Origin: Clostridia bacterium
Lineage (GTDB): Bacteria; Bacillota; Clostridia; Oscillospirales; Acutalibacteraceae
NCBI GenBank assembly: GCA_017480115.1
Contig: JAFVBH010000033.1
Span: 1-64,000, forward strand
Direction of reading: 5' to 3'
DNA: 64,000 nucleotides
Shown here: in pieces, positions 7,904-16,748 of the stretch
Position numbering within the stretch: the stretch's first letter is position 1
How the letters are laid out: every line of letters starts with the position of its first letter
Notes under the pieces: generated by a model
Told to the model about the DNA's origin: nothing
Database searches by the model: none
The model's input: the letters and a program-made list of their open reading frames with translations, nothing else
Position numbers and translations under genes: made by a program

Positions 7904-9673
7904 TTATGAGGCGGAACTAAAGGTCAGCGTGCTGATCTGCTCAATGCATTTCTTAAGCGCGCGCGTCAGCCCGCTCTTCTCGGTAAGGCTGCCGGCATAA
8001 GACGCTTCAAGTTCCTCAGTATCTGCGGCTGCCTTTTCCTCACCGATTGCGGTACGGACGTCCCTTTCCCATGCGGGATATTCATCAGCTTCCACGAAAT
8101 ACACAATGTGATAACCATAGCTTGTCTCAACAATGCCGACATCTCCGGGCAATCTGGCAGGATCAAACGCCCAATCTTCAAAGGGCTTTACATACTGTCC
8201 GGGCGTCATGTTCTCGATCAAACCGCCGCTACCGCTGCCGGAAGAGGTGGAAGCAGTGTCATCGCTGTAAGTATCGGCAAGCTCGGCAAACGCATCCTCA
8301 GTCCGTTCGCCGCCGTTGTACATCGCAAGGTAATACTCGGCGATCTCCTTCGCTTCCTCATTGGTTTTCGGCGTTCTCTTTCCGTTTTCGTCAACGGCGG
8401 GCTCCGCAGCTTCGGCATCCTCTGTTTCGACCGCTTCGCCGTCTACGCCGGTGACAGGCTCGTCAACAATCGTAATATCGTCAGCCGTGGTTTCTTCCTC
8501 AGGAAAGCTGACCAGCAGATGGCGAACAGATACATAAGGCTTCTCGTTCTGATATGCAGGGTTTACAAGATAGACGGCATAAACATAGCTATCCGTTTCC
8601 CATACGGTAGTATCGCCGTTTTGTCTGTCTGTGGAAAATGCCCACTGCGCAGCCTCTTCGCCCATATTCGATTGAATGGCATCGTACGCCATACCTCTGG
8701 CGAGCGACGCGTCTCTGTCCTCCGAACCGAAATCCTCTTTCTCCTCATCAGTACAATACTCAAGAATCAAGCTCTTAAACGAAGCCTCATCTGTGACCCT
8801 GGAAATCATCTCGTTTGCGCGCGCGCGCTGCTCATCAGCAGTATAGGTTACGGTATCGGCAGCCTCTTCATCGTCAGACGTATCGGCTGCCAGAGTAAAG
8901 CCGTAAACACGCAAATCCACCGACTGGTATGTTTCGGGAGACTGTGCATACTTCTCTTCAATCTCATCAGCGGTTGCACTCTCGGCGTAGGCGTCTTTTA
9001 TGGAATCCGTATAGCTGTCCGCAAGATACTGATCCTGAAGATAGCCTCTGAAAAGCTTCTCATTCAATCCCTTGCCATACATATTAATAATATAGGCGCT
9101 CAGGGACATTTTACTGGTTTCTGCGCGCTCTTTCAGAGAAGAAAGCGATTCATCGATCTCTGCCTGCTGGGCATCGGTCAACGTGAGCCCGGCAGCTTTT
9201 GCTTTAGCGGAAAGGTTGTGTACGCGCTCGATGCTCTCCAGCGCTTCCAACTTGAAATACTCAGCGTATGTGACCTCGTTGCCGTCATCGTCCGTCGTGG
9301 TCTGCTCCTCTGCGGACTTATTAAAATCATAGCCTGCGGTCAATCCGTACTGGGAATACGTATAAGCGAGGTTAGCGGTAGAAAGATATTCGCTGACATA
9401 ATAGTAATTAAATTCTGCTACGCTGACTTTTTCTTCCTTACCGTCCACGGTAACCGTTGCCGCCGCGGTAAGCTTCTGGGGAATGCCGAAGAAATCGGCA
9501 AAGAACCAGCATGCGCCGCAAATAATCGCCGCGCAGATCACAATTGAGATAACCTTGCTGACGACTTGCCCTGCTTTACCGGTACCCTTCGTCCGCTTCG
9601 CGGCATCCTTCTTTATTCTCTCTTTTCGTTCCTGCCGGTAGATTTCGGCTTCGGTACGATTTTTAGCGTCCAT
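7904..9673 (-). CDS. Membrane-anchored PpiC-type peptidyl-prolyl isomerase / SurA-like foldase
   Basis: A 589-residue protein. The N-terminus is basic and cytoplasmic, followed by one membrane span at about residues 38-61 and a large outer part. A SurA/PrsA-like chaperone region comes next (EFNYYYVSEYL and a long helical stretch). The PpiC rotamase domain starts near KPYVSVRHLLVSF and ends with YGYHIVYFVE. It is split by about 45 acidic residues rich in Glu, Asp and Ala and a serine-glycine linker. There is no lipobox, so unlike PrsA it is held by an uncleaved signal anchor. It probably helps to fold exported proteins. It has its own promoter (TTGCAA-17-TAGAAT). Confidence 0.88.
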   Translation of the reverse strand: MDAKNRTEAEIYRQERKERIKKDAAKRTKGTGKAGQVVSKVISIVICAAIICGACWFFADFFGIPQKLTAAATVTVDGKEEKVSVAEFNYYYVSEYLSTANLAYTYSQYGLTAGYDFNKSAEEQTTTDDDGNEVTYAEYFKLEALESIERVHNLSAKAKAAGLTLTDAQQAEIDESLSSLKERAETSKMSLSAYIINMYGKGLNEKLFRGYLQDQYLADSYTDSIKDAYAESATADEIEEKYAQSPETYQSVDLRVYGFTLAADTSDDEEAADTVTYTADEQRARANEMISRVTDEASFKSLILEYCTDEEKEDFGSEDRDASLARGMAYDAIQSNMGEEAAQWAFSTDRQNGDTTVWETDSYVYAVYLVNPAYQNEKPYVSVRHLLVSFPEEETTADDITIVDEPVTGVDGEAVETEDAEAAEPAVDENGKRTPKTNEEAKEIAEYYLAMYNGGERTEDAFAELADTYSDDTASTSSGSGSGGLIENMTPGQYVKPFEDWAFDPARLPGDVGIVETSYGYHIVYFVEADEYPAWERDVRTAIGEEKAAADTEELEASYAGSLTEKSGLTRALKKCIEQISTLTFSSAS

Positions 9674-9723
9674 TTACAAAACACCTTTCACTTCTGAGTT
9701 GTTTTCATGAATAAAACATATCT

Positions 9724-9752
9724 ATTCTATATCATTTTTACAAAACTTGCAA
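9724..9752 (-). promoter_or_regulatory. Promoter of the PpiC foldase gene
   Basis: On the minus strand TTGCAA (9747-9752) and TAGAAT (complement of 9724-9729) are 17 bases apart, about 50 bases before the ATG at 9673. Confidence 0.6.
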
Positions 9753-9809
9753 TACTGTTCGGTAAAATTATCAAACTTTTCATATTTCGCAAGACTGCGC
9801 GTAAATATA

Positions 9810-9838
9810 TTGTATTTTTTTACCGCCTGTGTTAAAAT
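9810..9838 (+). promoter_or_regulatory. Promoter of the glycosyltransferase-trmK-nif3-rqcH group
   Basis: TTGTAT (9810-9815) and TAAAAT (9833-9838) are 17 bases apart. A CGGAGG ribosome-binding site follows at 9858-9863. Confidence 0.6.
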
Positions 9839-9869
9839 AAATATGAATTGTTTATTTCGGAGGCAGTTT

Positions 9870-10814
9870 ATGAAAACCGTAACACTTATTATTCCCTGTT
9901 ATAATGAAGCAGAGGTTTTACCTCTATTGTATAAAGAAGTCAACCGCGTGACAGACGGCTGCCCGAACTACGACTTCACACTGCTGTTCGTTAACGACGG
10001 CAGCGCCGACGCAACGCCGGATATTATCAAATCTCTTGCCATGCGCGACGATAAGGTAAAATTTATCTCCTTTTCCCGCAATTTCGGAAAAGAAGCCGCC
10101 ATGCTTGCAGGCATGCGGCACGCGGATTCCGATTATATCGGAATTATTGATGCAGATCTGCAGCACTCCCCCGATCTGATCCCCGAGATGCTCAAGGCGG
10201 TCGACGTGGAGGGATACGACGTCGCGGCGGCATGCCGATCCGACAGAGCGGGAGAATCTAAGTTGAAAAGCGTTCTGTCCGGGCAGTTCTATAATATCAT
10301 CAATAAAATTTCCGATACAAAGATCAATGACAACGCGCAGGATTTCCGCATCATGAAGCGCAAGGTCGTAGACGCGATCATCTCTATGCCCGAAACGATC
10401 CGTTTTTCCAAGGGGATTTTCAGCTGGGTCGGTTTTAATGTCAAATGGTATCCGCATGAAAACCGGGAACGCGCCGCCGGGGAGACAAAGTGGTCGATCC
10501 GCAAGCTGGCAAAATACGCCATCGACGGCATTCTCGGCTTTACCGCTTCCCCGCTGCGTATCCCGCTGTATTTAGGATTTATAAGCATTTTTGCCGCAGT
10601 ACTCCTGTTCATTTTCGGTATCGTCGAATGGGCGGTCAGTTTCTTTTCCTCATACATTATGCTGTTGGCGGCGGTTCTGTTTGTCGGCGGGCTGATCCTT
10701 TGCAGTATCGGCATTTTGGGTGAGTATCTGGCGAGGGTCTATACGGAAACCAAGCAACGACCGGTATATATTATATCGGAAACCAATGTCGCGGCGCATT
10801 CCTGCGAGGAATAA
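9870..10814 (+). CDS. GtrB/YkcC-like family 2 glycosyltransferase
   Basis: A 314-residue GT2 enzyme of the dolichol/undecaprenyl-phosphate hexosyltransferase type. VTLIIPCYNEAEVLPLL begins the fold. The DADLQHSPDLIPEM motif carries the metal-binding aspartates. Two membrane spans close the protein (about residues 235-260 and 268-295). Such enzymes load a sugar from a nucleotide donor onto undecaprenyl phosphate for wall or surface glycan decoration. The ATG at 9870 was chosen over earlier in-frame codons because CGGAGG precedes it. TrmK starts one base after the stop. Confidence 0.9.
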   Translation: MKTVTLIIPCYNEAEVLPLLYKEVNRVTDGCPNYDFTLLFVNDGSADATPDIIKSLAMRDDKVKFISFSRNFGKEAAMLAGMRHADSDYIGIIDADLQHSPDLIPEMLKAVDVEGYDVAAACRSDRAGESKLKSVLSGQFYNIINKISDTKINDNAQDFRIMKRKVVDAIISMPETIRFSKGIFSWVGFNVKWYPHENRERAAGETKWSIRKLAKYAIDGILGFTASPLRIPLYLGFISIFAAVLLFIFGIVEWAVSFFSSYIMLLAAVLFVGGLILCSIGILGEYLARVYTETKQRPVYIISETNVAAHSCEE

Positions 10815-10815
10815 T

Positions 10816-11547
10816 ATGAACAGAACAACGGAAAAAACGCCTGTATGCAAGCCGCCCATCTTGGACAATCGGCTGACCATGACTGCCGCGCTGATCCCCG
10901 AGAACGCAGTTGTGGCGGATATAGGCACCGATCACGCTTATCTACCCTGTTTTTTGGTCAACAACGGCATGATTCCGTCTGCAATTGCGTCCGATGTGGC
11001 GGACGGGCCCATGGAAAACGCTAAAAAGACTGTGGAAAAATACGGTCTTGCAGATAAAATCACCGTAAGAAAATCAGATGGTTTGCAGAATATCCGCCCT
11101 GCGGAATGCACCTGTATCGTGCTGGCAGGCATGGGCGGCAATCTGATCTGTGATATACTGTCTGCCGCACCATGGAGTCATGAAAAATACTTGGTATTGC
11201 AGCCTATGACACATTCACAGGACGTCAGACAGTTTCTCTGTGAGCATAGTTTTGCGATCACGGATGAGCAGGCGGTATTAGACGGCGATAAAGTCTATAT
11301 TGCGTTCGCAGCGAAGCATATGTACAATAATTTGTACAATGATGATATTTTTTACTACTGGTTCGGTTCTTACTACAAAAAAGATGACGCTGCGTCCCAT
11401 GCGTTCGTCGCGCGTCAGATCAAACGGTTGCGGGATCGGCTGTCAGGGCTTCAAAAAACGAACGCGATGAGGGATGAATACAACACGATCCAGGCATTGT
11501 TGAATGATAAAAGATTGGAAGCGCATATGCATGACAACAGTCGGTAA
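10816..11547 (+). CDS. trmK: tRNA (adenine(22)-N1)-methyltransferase
   Basis: TrmK methylates A22 of bacterial tRNAs with S-adenosylmethionine. ILDNRLTMTAALIP leads into VVADIGTDHAYLP, the SAM-binding motif, then AIASDVADGPMENAKKTVEKY. LAGMGGNLICDIL corresponds to the catalytic NPP-like loop region. The length is 243 residues. The start at 10816 follows GAGGA, which lies in the end of the upstream gene. The pairing with the Nif3-like gene just downstream is one of the most constant arrangements in Firmicutes. Confidence 0.93.
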   Translation: MNRTTEKTPVCKPPILDNRLTMTAALIPENAVVADIGTDHAYLPCFLVNNGMIPSAIASDVADGPMENAKKTVEKYGLADKITVRKSDGLQNIRPAECTCIVLAGMGGNLICDILSAAPWSHEKYLVLQPMTHSQDVRQFLCEHSFAITDEQAVLDGDKVYIAFAAKHMYNNLYNDDIFYYWFGSYYKKDDAASHAFVARQIKRLRDRLSGLQKTNAMRDEYNTIQALLNDKRLEAHMHDNSR

Positions 11548-12283
11548 CATATACGAATATTTAGACGAAAACTATCATTTTAACACGCAGGAAAGCTGGG
11601 ATAATTCCGGATTGCTCTGCGGGGATATATCTTCTGCTGTTACACGTTGTCTTGTAACGCTGGACGTTACGCTTGACGCGGTAAAAGAGGCCGCGTTGCT
11701 CGGCGCGCAACTGATTATATCCCATCACCCGCTTATCTTTACCCCTGTTAAATCCATTCCGGCAGGAACGGCGCTGCACGAAGCGATCCGCGGCGGTATC
11801 GCGGTGATCTCTGCGCATACCTGCTTTGATAAGGCGGACGGCGGGACAAATGATACCCTGTGCGGGCTGCTCGGTTTTACACAAACCGAAATATCCGACA
11901 ACGGTATTTTCAGAACCGCGCAACTTACGAGCCCGACAACAACCGCAAAGCTTGCGAACCACATATCAGACGCGCTGAATACATCGGTCAGATATTCCAT
12001 GCCGGATAAAGCAATTTCACGCGTCAGCGTATGCACGGGCGCGGGCGGCGATGCACTATATAAAGCAGCCGCCTGCGGCGCGGACTGCCTGATTACCGGC
12101 GAGGCAAAATATCATGAATTTCTCGATGCACAGGCGATCGGTCTGGCAATTCTCGCGGCGGGACATTTTGAGACCGAGGAGCCGGCAATGGAGGCGCTGC
12201 GTCGTCGCCTTGCGCGGGATTTCCCGGAAATAATGTTTGAGAAATTTTCGCCGGCCCCGCCGATCAGCACAGTTATGAGGTAA
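11531..12283 (+). CDS. Nif3-like dinuclear metal centre protein
   Basis: A 250-residue member of the Nif3/YqfO family, which forms toroidal hexamers with two metal ions per subunit. The motifs are AQLIISHHPLIF (metal-binding histidines), GIAVISAHTCFDKADGG and, near the C-terminus, AAGHFETEEPAMEAL. The cellular role is uncertain; a GTP cyclohydrolase-like or regulatory role has been proposed. The short form lacks the extra PII-like insert seen in some relatives. The start overlaps the trmK end by 17 bases. An earlier in-frame ATG at 11504 is less likely because it has no ribosome-binding site. Confidence 0.9.
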   Translation: MTTVGNIYEYLDENYHFNTQESWDNSGLLCGDISSAVTRCLVTLDVTLDAVKEAALLGAQLIISHHPLIFTPVKSIPAGTALHEAIRGGIAVISAHTCFDKADGGTNDTLCGLLGFTQTEISDNGIFRTAQLTSPTTTAKLANHISDALNTSVRYSMPDKAISRVSVCTGAGGDALYKAAACGADCLITGEAKYHEFLDAQAIGLAILAAGHFETEEPAMEALRRRLARDFPEIMFEKFSPAPPISTVMR

Positions 12284-12286
12284 CCC

Positions 12287-13975
12287 ATGGCGCTTGACGG
12301 ATTATTTTTATATGCACTAAAAGATGAATTAAAACATTGTCTTGTCGGTCTGCGCGTTGAAAAAATTTCACAGCCGGCAAAGCACGCGCTTGTCATATCC
12401 TTTCGCGGGAAAAGCGGCGCGTATCGCGTACTGTTCAGCGCGTCCGGCAACGCGGCAGGCGTCTATATCACAGACTATAAACCGGAAAATCCCGCCGTCC
12501 CGCCGATGTTCACCATGCTGATGCGCAAAAATTTGGTCGGCGCGATTTTAAAGGACATTCGGCAAAACAGAACCGACCGCATCCTATTTTTTGATTTTGA
12601 CGCAACCAATGAGATCGGCGACCACGTCGGCAGAACAATGATCGTGGAGGTCATGGCGCAATACAGCAATCTTATTCTGACCGATGAAAACGGAAAAATC
12701 ATCGACAGCATTAAGCGCGTGGATCTTCTGCACTCTTCGGTGCGGCAGATTCTGCCGGGTCTGCAATACGAACTGCCGCCGCAGCAAGGCAAACTTTCCC
12801 TGTTGTATGATGATCTCCCTGCAATCACTGCGGCAATCGACGAGCAATCGCAGCTGCGCTTGGATAAGGCGATCACTGCTGCAGCAGAGGGCGTATCCCC
12901 CGCCCTCGCGCGGGAGCTTGCCTACCGCATCGAGTGTTCCGACGGCGGCAATGCGACAGAACCGATCCTACAGGACGTCAGGCAGTCTCTGCTTGACGAG
13001 CGGTACGATCCGTGCGCCGTTTATGACGCAGACGGCAAGCCGATCGATTTCTCATTTTTGCCGCTGACCCAGTATACAGGCAGAGACGTCAAAAACTACG
13101 AAACACTTTCCTCCCTACTGGACGATTATTTTTATAATACCGAACGCAATGCCCGCGTAAAATCCAAGGCGGAGGATCTGAAGAAGCTGATTGCCACCGC
13201 AACCGAGAGGATCACCAAAAAACTCTCCGGGCAGCAGGCAGAGCTTGCCGCCGCCGCAGACAGGGATAAAAAACGCGTATACGGCGATCTGATTAACGCG
13301 AATCTTTACCGTTTGGAAAAAGGATCGCTATACTATGATCTGGAAAATTTTTATGACGGTATGCAACCCGTGCGGATCCCTGCCGATCCGCGCCTGACGC
13401 CTGCCGCCAATGCGCAGAAATATTATAAGGAATACCGCAAAGCTGCCACTGCGGAGAAAATTTTGACCGAGCAGATAAAAAAGGGCAACGACGATCTGCA
13501 CTATATCCTTTCGGTCAAGGATATTTTCGAGCGTGCGGAAACCGAAAAGGAGTTTGCCGCGATTCGAGAAGAGCTTGCCGCAACCGGATTTATCAAATCC
13601 GCAAACAAAAGCAGTAAAAAAGCGAAACCTGCGGCGCTACCGTTTACGGAATACACGTCGCCGAACGGATTTAAGGTCACGGCAGGAAAAAACAATCTTC
13701 AAAACGATAAGTTAAGCTTCAAGATCGCCACAAAAAAAGATCTCTGGTTCCATGTGCAAAAATTTCACGGGTCGCATGTAATCTTGACGACCGACGGCAG
13801 AGAACCGCAGCCGGAAGATTATGTCTTTGCGGCAAAAATCGCAGTCGCAAACAGCGAAGTCAAGGACGCGGAACGTATTCCAGTGGATTACACTGCCGTT
13901 AAAAATTTAATCAAGCCCAACGGCGCAAAGCCCGGATTTGTCATTTATCACGTTTATAAAACGATCATCGTTTAA
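12287..13975 (+). CDS. rqcH: RqcH (NFACT family), ribosome quality control
   Basis: RqcH binds stalled 50S subunits and recruits tRNA-Ala to add C-terminal alanine tails that mark the chain for decay. It is the bacterial homologue of Rqc2/NEMF, formerly called FbpA. The NFACT-N domain starts MALDGLFLYALKDEL. A helical coiled-coil region spans about residues 270-430. The NFACT-R domain near the end has KDLWFHVQKFHGSHVIL. The 562 residues are typical. The gene overlaps the convergent membrane-protein gene by four bases at the stop, which is tight. Confidence 0.95.
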   Translation: MALDGLFLYALKDELKHCLVGLRVEKISQPAKHALVISFRGKSGAYRVLFSASGNAAGVYITDYKPENPAVPPMFTMLMRKNLVGAILKDIRQNRTDRILFFDFDATNEIGDHVGRTMIVEVMAQYSNLILTDENGKIIDSIKRVDLLHSSVRQILPGLQYELPPQQGKLSLLYDDLPAITAAIDEQSQLRLDKAITAAAEGVSPALARELAYRIECSDGGNATEPILQDVRQSLLDERYDPCAVYDADGKPIDFSFLPLTQYTGRDVKNYETLSSLLDDYFYNTERNARVKSKAEDLKKLIATATERITKKLSGQQAELAAAADRDKKRVYGDLINANLYRLEKGSLYYDLENFYDGMQPVRIPADPRLTPAANAQKYYKEYRKAATAEKILTEQIKKGNDDLHYILSVKDIFERAETEKEFAAIREELAATGFIKSANKSSKKAKPAALPFTEYTSPNGFKVTAGKNNLQNDKLSFKIATKKDLWFHVQKFHGSHVILTTDGREPQPEDYVFAAKIAVANSEVKDAERIPVDYTAVKNLIKPNGAKPGFVIYHVYKTIIV

Positions 13976-14757
13976 ACCTCGGAAACCTTTTGATATGCCA
14001 ATCCCTTGCCCATATAGATTTTGATCTCCTGCCGTGTTTCCGCCGGAACAACCATCGCATGCATAAAGTTCAGCCGACAACACAGCAGATATGGCGCGGC
14101 ATAAACAGTCGCCGGCAGCAGCAGGCACAGCAGGCGCCAAGGGAGCAGACTGCAATCAAAACGGAACATTTGCAGACGGTTGCCCTCGTCATTTGCAAAA
14201 CAATATGCGTCTGACGGCAAGCCCGCGGCGGCGGCATAAAGCGCCGCCCTGTAAATATCGGTCATCATATAATAAAAAACAAGCCCCAATGCGGCAAGCG
14301 CAAACCCGGCGATATAAAAAATCAGCAGATGCCGCGCATAAAGCAGCTGACGTTCCGACATGATATACATGACGCTGACAGAAAGAAACGACGGGGCAAG
14401 AAAAAACACGAACCACAGCAGTTTACGCGCAAACACAAGTAGTTCCGCCTTTAACAGTAGCAACATGCGCATCCGGAAGCCCGTCGACGGATATGCCGCT
14501 ATAAAGCCGAGATGCTTTTGTACGCATTGCAGCGTCAGAATCGATACCGCGTTATAAGCTGCCAGCATCGCAAATACGGAACCGATGAAGGCCAACATGG
14601 CACCCATTGCCGACTGATTCCGCAAAAGCAGCAATAAAACCGACGGAACGACAAACAGCAGCAGTTTTGCGAATCGTCTTGCCGCAATCATACAAAAATA
14701 AAAAAGATAATGATGCCGGATATTTTCCTTTGCGCGCAGCTTGCTGTCAAATTCCAT
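13972..14757 (-). CDS. Polytopic membrane protein of unknown function
   Basis: I do not recognise this 261-residue protein. It has about six hydrophobic segments (around residues 25-45, 50-75, 95-125, 130-155, 190-215 and a shorter one) with short basic loops. The shape is reminiscent of DUF975-like integral membrane proteins, but no signature is clear. The ATG at 14757 is chosen because AAGGAG precedes it; an in-frame upstream extension lacks one. It is divergent from the NahK-like gene and both may use the same promoter region. It ends inside the last codons of rqcH. Confidence 0.7.
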   Translation of the reverse strand: MEFDSKLRAKENIRHHYLFYFCMIAARRFAKLLLFVVPSVLLLLLRNQSAMGAMLAFIGSVFAMLAAYNAVSILTLQCVQKHLGFIAAYPSTGFRMRMLLLLKAELLVFARKLLWFVFFLAPSFLSVSVMYIMSERQLLYARHLLIFYIAGFALAALGLVFYYMMTDIYRAALYAAAAGLPSDAYCFANDEGNRLQMFRFDCSLLPWRLLCLLLPATVYAAPYLLCCRLNFMHAMVVPAETRQEIKIYMGKGLAYQKVSEV

Positions 14758-14775
14758 TGCAGACTCCTTTTCAGG

Positions 14776-14825
14776 TTGACTGTAAATCAAAAATCGATTA
14801 TAATGCAGGTACATTGTCACTTTAA
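14776..14825. promoter_or_regulatory. Divergent promoters with overlapping -10 for the NahK-like gene and the membrane protein
   Basis: On the plus strand TTGACT (14776-14781) and TATAAT (14799-14804) are 17 bases apart. On the minus strand TTAAAG (complement of 14820-14825) and TATAAT (complement of 14797-14802) are also 17 bases apart. Both -10 elements come from the self-complementary ATTATAAT. The minus-strand -35 is weak. Confidence 0.6.
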
Positions 14826-14852
14826 GTATTTTTACCATTCAGAGGTCTTGTT

Positions 14853-15983
14853 ATGAGCGATATATTCGGAAAAATCAGCCAGATCGCAGAGCAGTTTTCC
14901 ATTGCGGGCACTTGTATCGAAGCGTCAATTGTAAAATCCGGTCATATCAACAGCACCTACAAAGCCGTATTTCGGCAGCAAACCGGCGCTCAGCGCGCAT
15001 ATCTGATCCAAAAAATCAATTCCCGCGTGTTTCCGGATCCCGACAGGCTGATGCACAATATCGCGCTGGTTACGGCGCATCTGCGGGAAAAGATCCTGCG
15101 CGAGGGCGGCGACGCCAATCGAGAGACGCTGACCTTTTTGCAGGCGCAGGACGGCAAATACTATTTCCGCGATGAAAACGGCGAGAACTGGCGCATCTGT
15201 TATTTTATCGACGATACCTATTCCTGTGATTATGTGAAGAACAGCAAAATATTTCTAAATTCCGGCGCGTCCTTCGGCATTTTTCAGCGCAGACTGGCCG
15301 ATCTTCCCGGCAGCGCGCTGTACGAAACGATCCCCGATTTTCACGATACGGAAAAACGCTTCGCCGCGTTGCAAGCCGCAATCGATGAAAACCGCGCGGG
15401 TAGAATAGATACTTGCCGTAATGAGATCACATTTGCTCTTGCGCGGCAGCAGGACTGCGGTGTGCTGGTTTCGATGATCCGGCAACGGAAACTGCCGCTG
15501 CGTGTCACCCATAACGATACAAAGCTAAACAATATTTTATTTGACAACAAGACCAATCAAGGGATATGCATTGTAGATCTGGATACGGTCATGCCGGGGT
15601 TGGCGCTGTATGATTTTGGCGACAGTATCCGATTCGGTGCAAACACCGCTGCGGAAGATGAGCCGGATATTACCAAAGTATCGCTGAATATCGATTTGTA
15701 TCAAGCATATACCGAAGGGTATCTCAGCACCGCCGGTCAAAGCCTTACAGAGACGGAAGCCGCGCTGCTGCCCTTTTCGTCGAAGCTAATGACCTATGAA
15801 TGCGGGATTCGCTTCCTGACAGATTATCTGAATGGCGACGCCTATTTTAAAACGGCATATGCGGAACATAATCTTGTCCGTTGCCGTGCACAACTGGCGC
15901 TGGTGGCGGATATGGAACGAAAGCTTGACATCATGCAGAAAATCAATGAAAAAGCGTTCATCGCTTGTAAAGGAGAACGATAA
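14853..15983 (+). CDS. NahK-like aminoglycoside-phosphotransferase-fold sugar kinase
   Basis: A 376-residue kinase of the APH family, in the branch that includes bifidobacterial N-acetylhexosamine 1-kinase. The catalytic loop is VTHNDTKLNNIL, with the acid Asp in HND. CIVDLDTVMPGLALYDFGDSI supplies the metal-binding Asp. IINSTY-like start residues (GHINSTYKAV) and AYLIQKINSRVF with the ATP-binding Lys also fit. NahK makes GlcNAc-1-P or GalNAc-1-P from mucin and milk-glycan sugars. Substrate here is inferred from family only. No lacto-N-biose phosphorylase is in the window. Confidence 0.82.
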   Translation: MSDIFGKISQIAEQFSIAGTCIEASIVKSGHINSTYKAVFRQQTGAQRAYLIQKINSRVFPDPDRLMHNIALVTAHLREKILREGGDANRETLTFLQAQDGKYYFRDENGENWRICYFIDDTYSCDYVKNSKIFLNSGASFGIFQRRLADLPGSALYETIPDFHDTEKRFAALQAAIDENRAGRIDTCRNEITFALARQQDCGVLVSMIRQRKLPLRVTHNDTKLNNILFDNKTNQGICIVDLDTVMPGLALYDFGDSIRFGANTAAEDEPDITKVSLNIDLYQAYTEGYLSTAGQSLTETEAALLPFSSKLMTYECGIRFLTDYLNGDAYFKTAYAEHNLVRCRAQLALVADMERKLDIMQKINEKAFIACKGER

Positions 15984-15985
15984 GT

Positions 15986-16690
15986 ATGGCAAAAGCAAAA
16001 AAGACATATGCAACGCCCGCAGGGCTTCGTTTTGCCGCCAGTGCGGCTTTTTCCAACGCATTGCTCGGGTGGATCGCCAGTTTTATATGGCAGATGATCC
16101 TGACGAGGTTGCGAGTCGGCGGCATTTTCGGCATTTTGTTAAGTTTTGTTGGATATGGGTTCCTTTTATATGCAGGGATTAAAACCTACACCGCCTTTGA
16201 AACAGAAATACAAGCGGACGCAATGCTGCATGAAAATGTGGATAAATCCCTCGCAACAATGAAAAAACTGACGCTTGCAGTCATCATCATACGGACGATA
16301 CTGACAATTATCGCAATTCTTATCAACATTTTCCTGAACGCAATCAAAATCTCCCCCGCCTATCGGCAGTTAAACGCCATTATCGACCTGCTGGCGGCGG
16401 TCATTACGGTCATCAACATTCTCGGCTGGTTCGCTTATAAAATTTATATTGCCGACGGCGGGTATCAAAAAATCAAGCTGTTCTCGCTTGCTTCGCTGGT
16501 GACAGTGATTATTCACTGTCTAACCGCAGCGATGAAAAATATTTTGATTATCAGCGCCCCGAACGGCAACTACAGACCGCTCTCGCTGGCAGCAAGCACA
16601 TCGGCAATTATTTCCTACTTCGCGCTGTTTTTGATGTTTGAAGCGCGAAAGGAATTGTACTGCAAACGTATGCAAGAGAAAAATGAATAA
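15986..16690 (+). CDS. Membrane protein of unknown function
   Basis: A 234-residue integral membrane protein with five or six predicted spans (about residues 25-45, 47-65, 90-118, 130-155, 165-190 and 200-222). The N-terminus is lysine-rich and cytoplasmic. No motif was recognised. AAAGGAG before the ATG lies inside the end of the kinase gene, and the spacing of two bases shows co-transcription. A terminator follows. It may be a small permease-like or accessory protein, but nothing shows this. Confidence 0.75.
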   Translation: MAKAKKTYATPAGLRFAASAAFSNALLGWIASFIWQMILTRLRVGGIFGILLSFVGYGFLLYAGIKTYTAFETEIQADAMLHENVDKSLATMKKLTLAVIIIRTILTIIAILINIFLNAIKISPAYRQLNAIIDLLAAVITVINILGWFAYKIYIADGGYQKIKLFSLASLVTVIIHCLTAAMKNILIISAPNGNYRPLSLAASTSAIISYFALFLMFEARKELYCKRMQEKNE

Positions 16691-16705
16691 TCCCTTAAAA
16701 TTTAA

Positions 16706-16743
16706 GGACTGCACGCAAGGCAAGCGCGCAGTCCCGTTTTTTT
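16706..16743 (+). terminator. Intrinsic terminator after the kinase/membrane-protein pair
   Basis: GGACTGC (16706-16712) pairs with GCAGTCC (16728-16734), and a run of seven T follows. It separates this pair from the convergent amidase gene. Confidence 0.85.
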
Positions 16744-16748
16744 ACAGA

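Noticed and set aside
8108..9547. A 479-codon open frame antisense to the PpiC foldase
   Set aside because: Composition rich in Arg, Ile and Leu without recognisable motifs; the foldase frame is supported by its promoter, start and domain.
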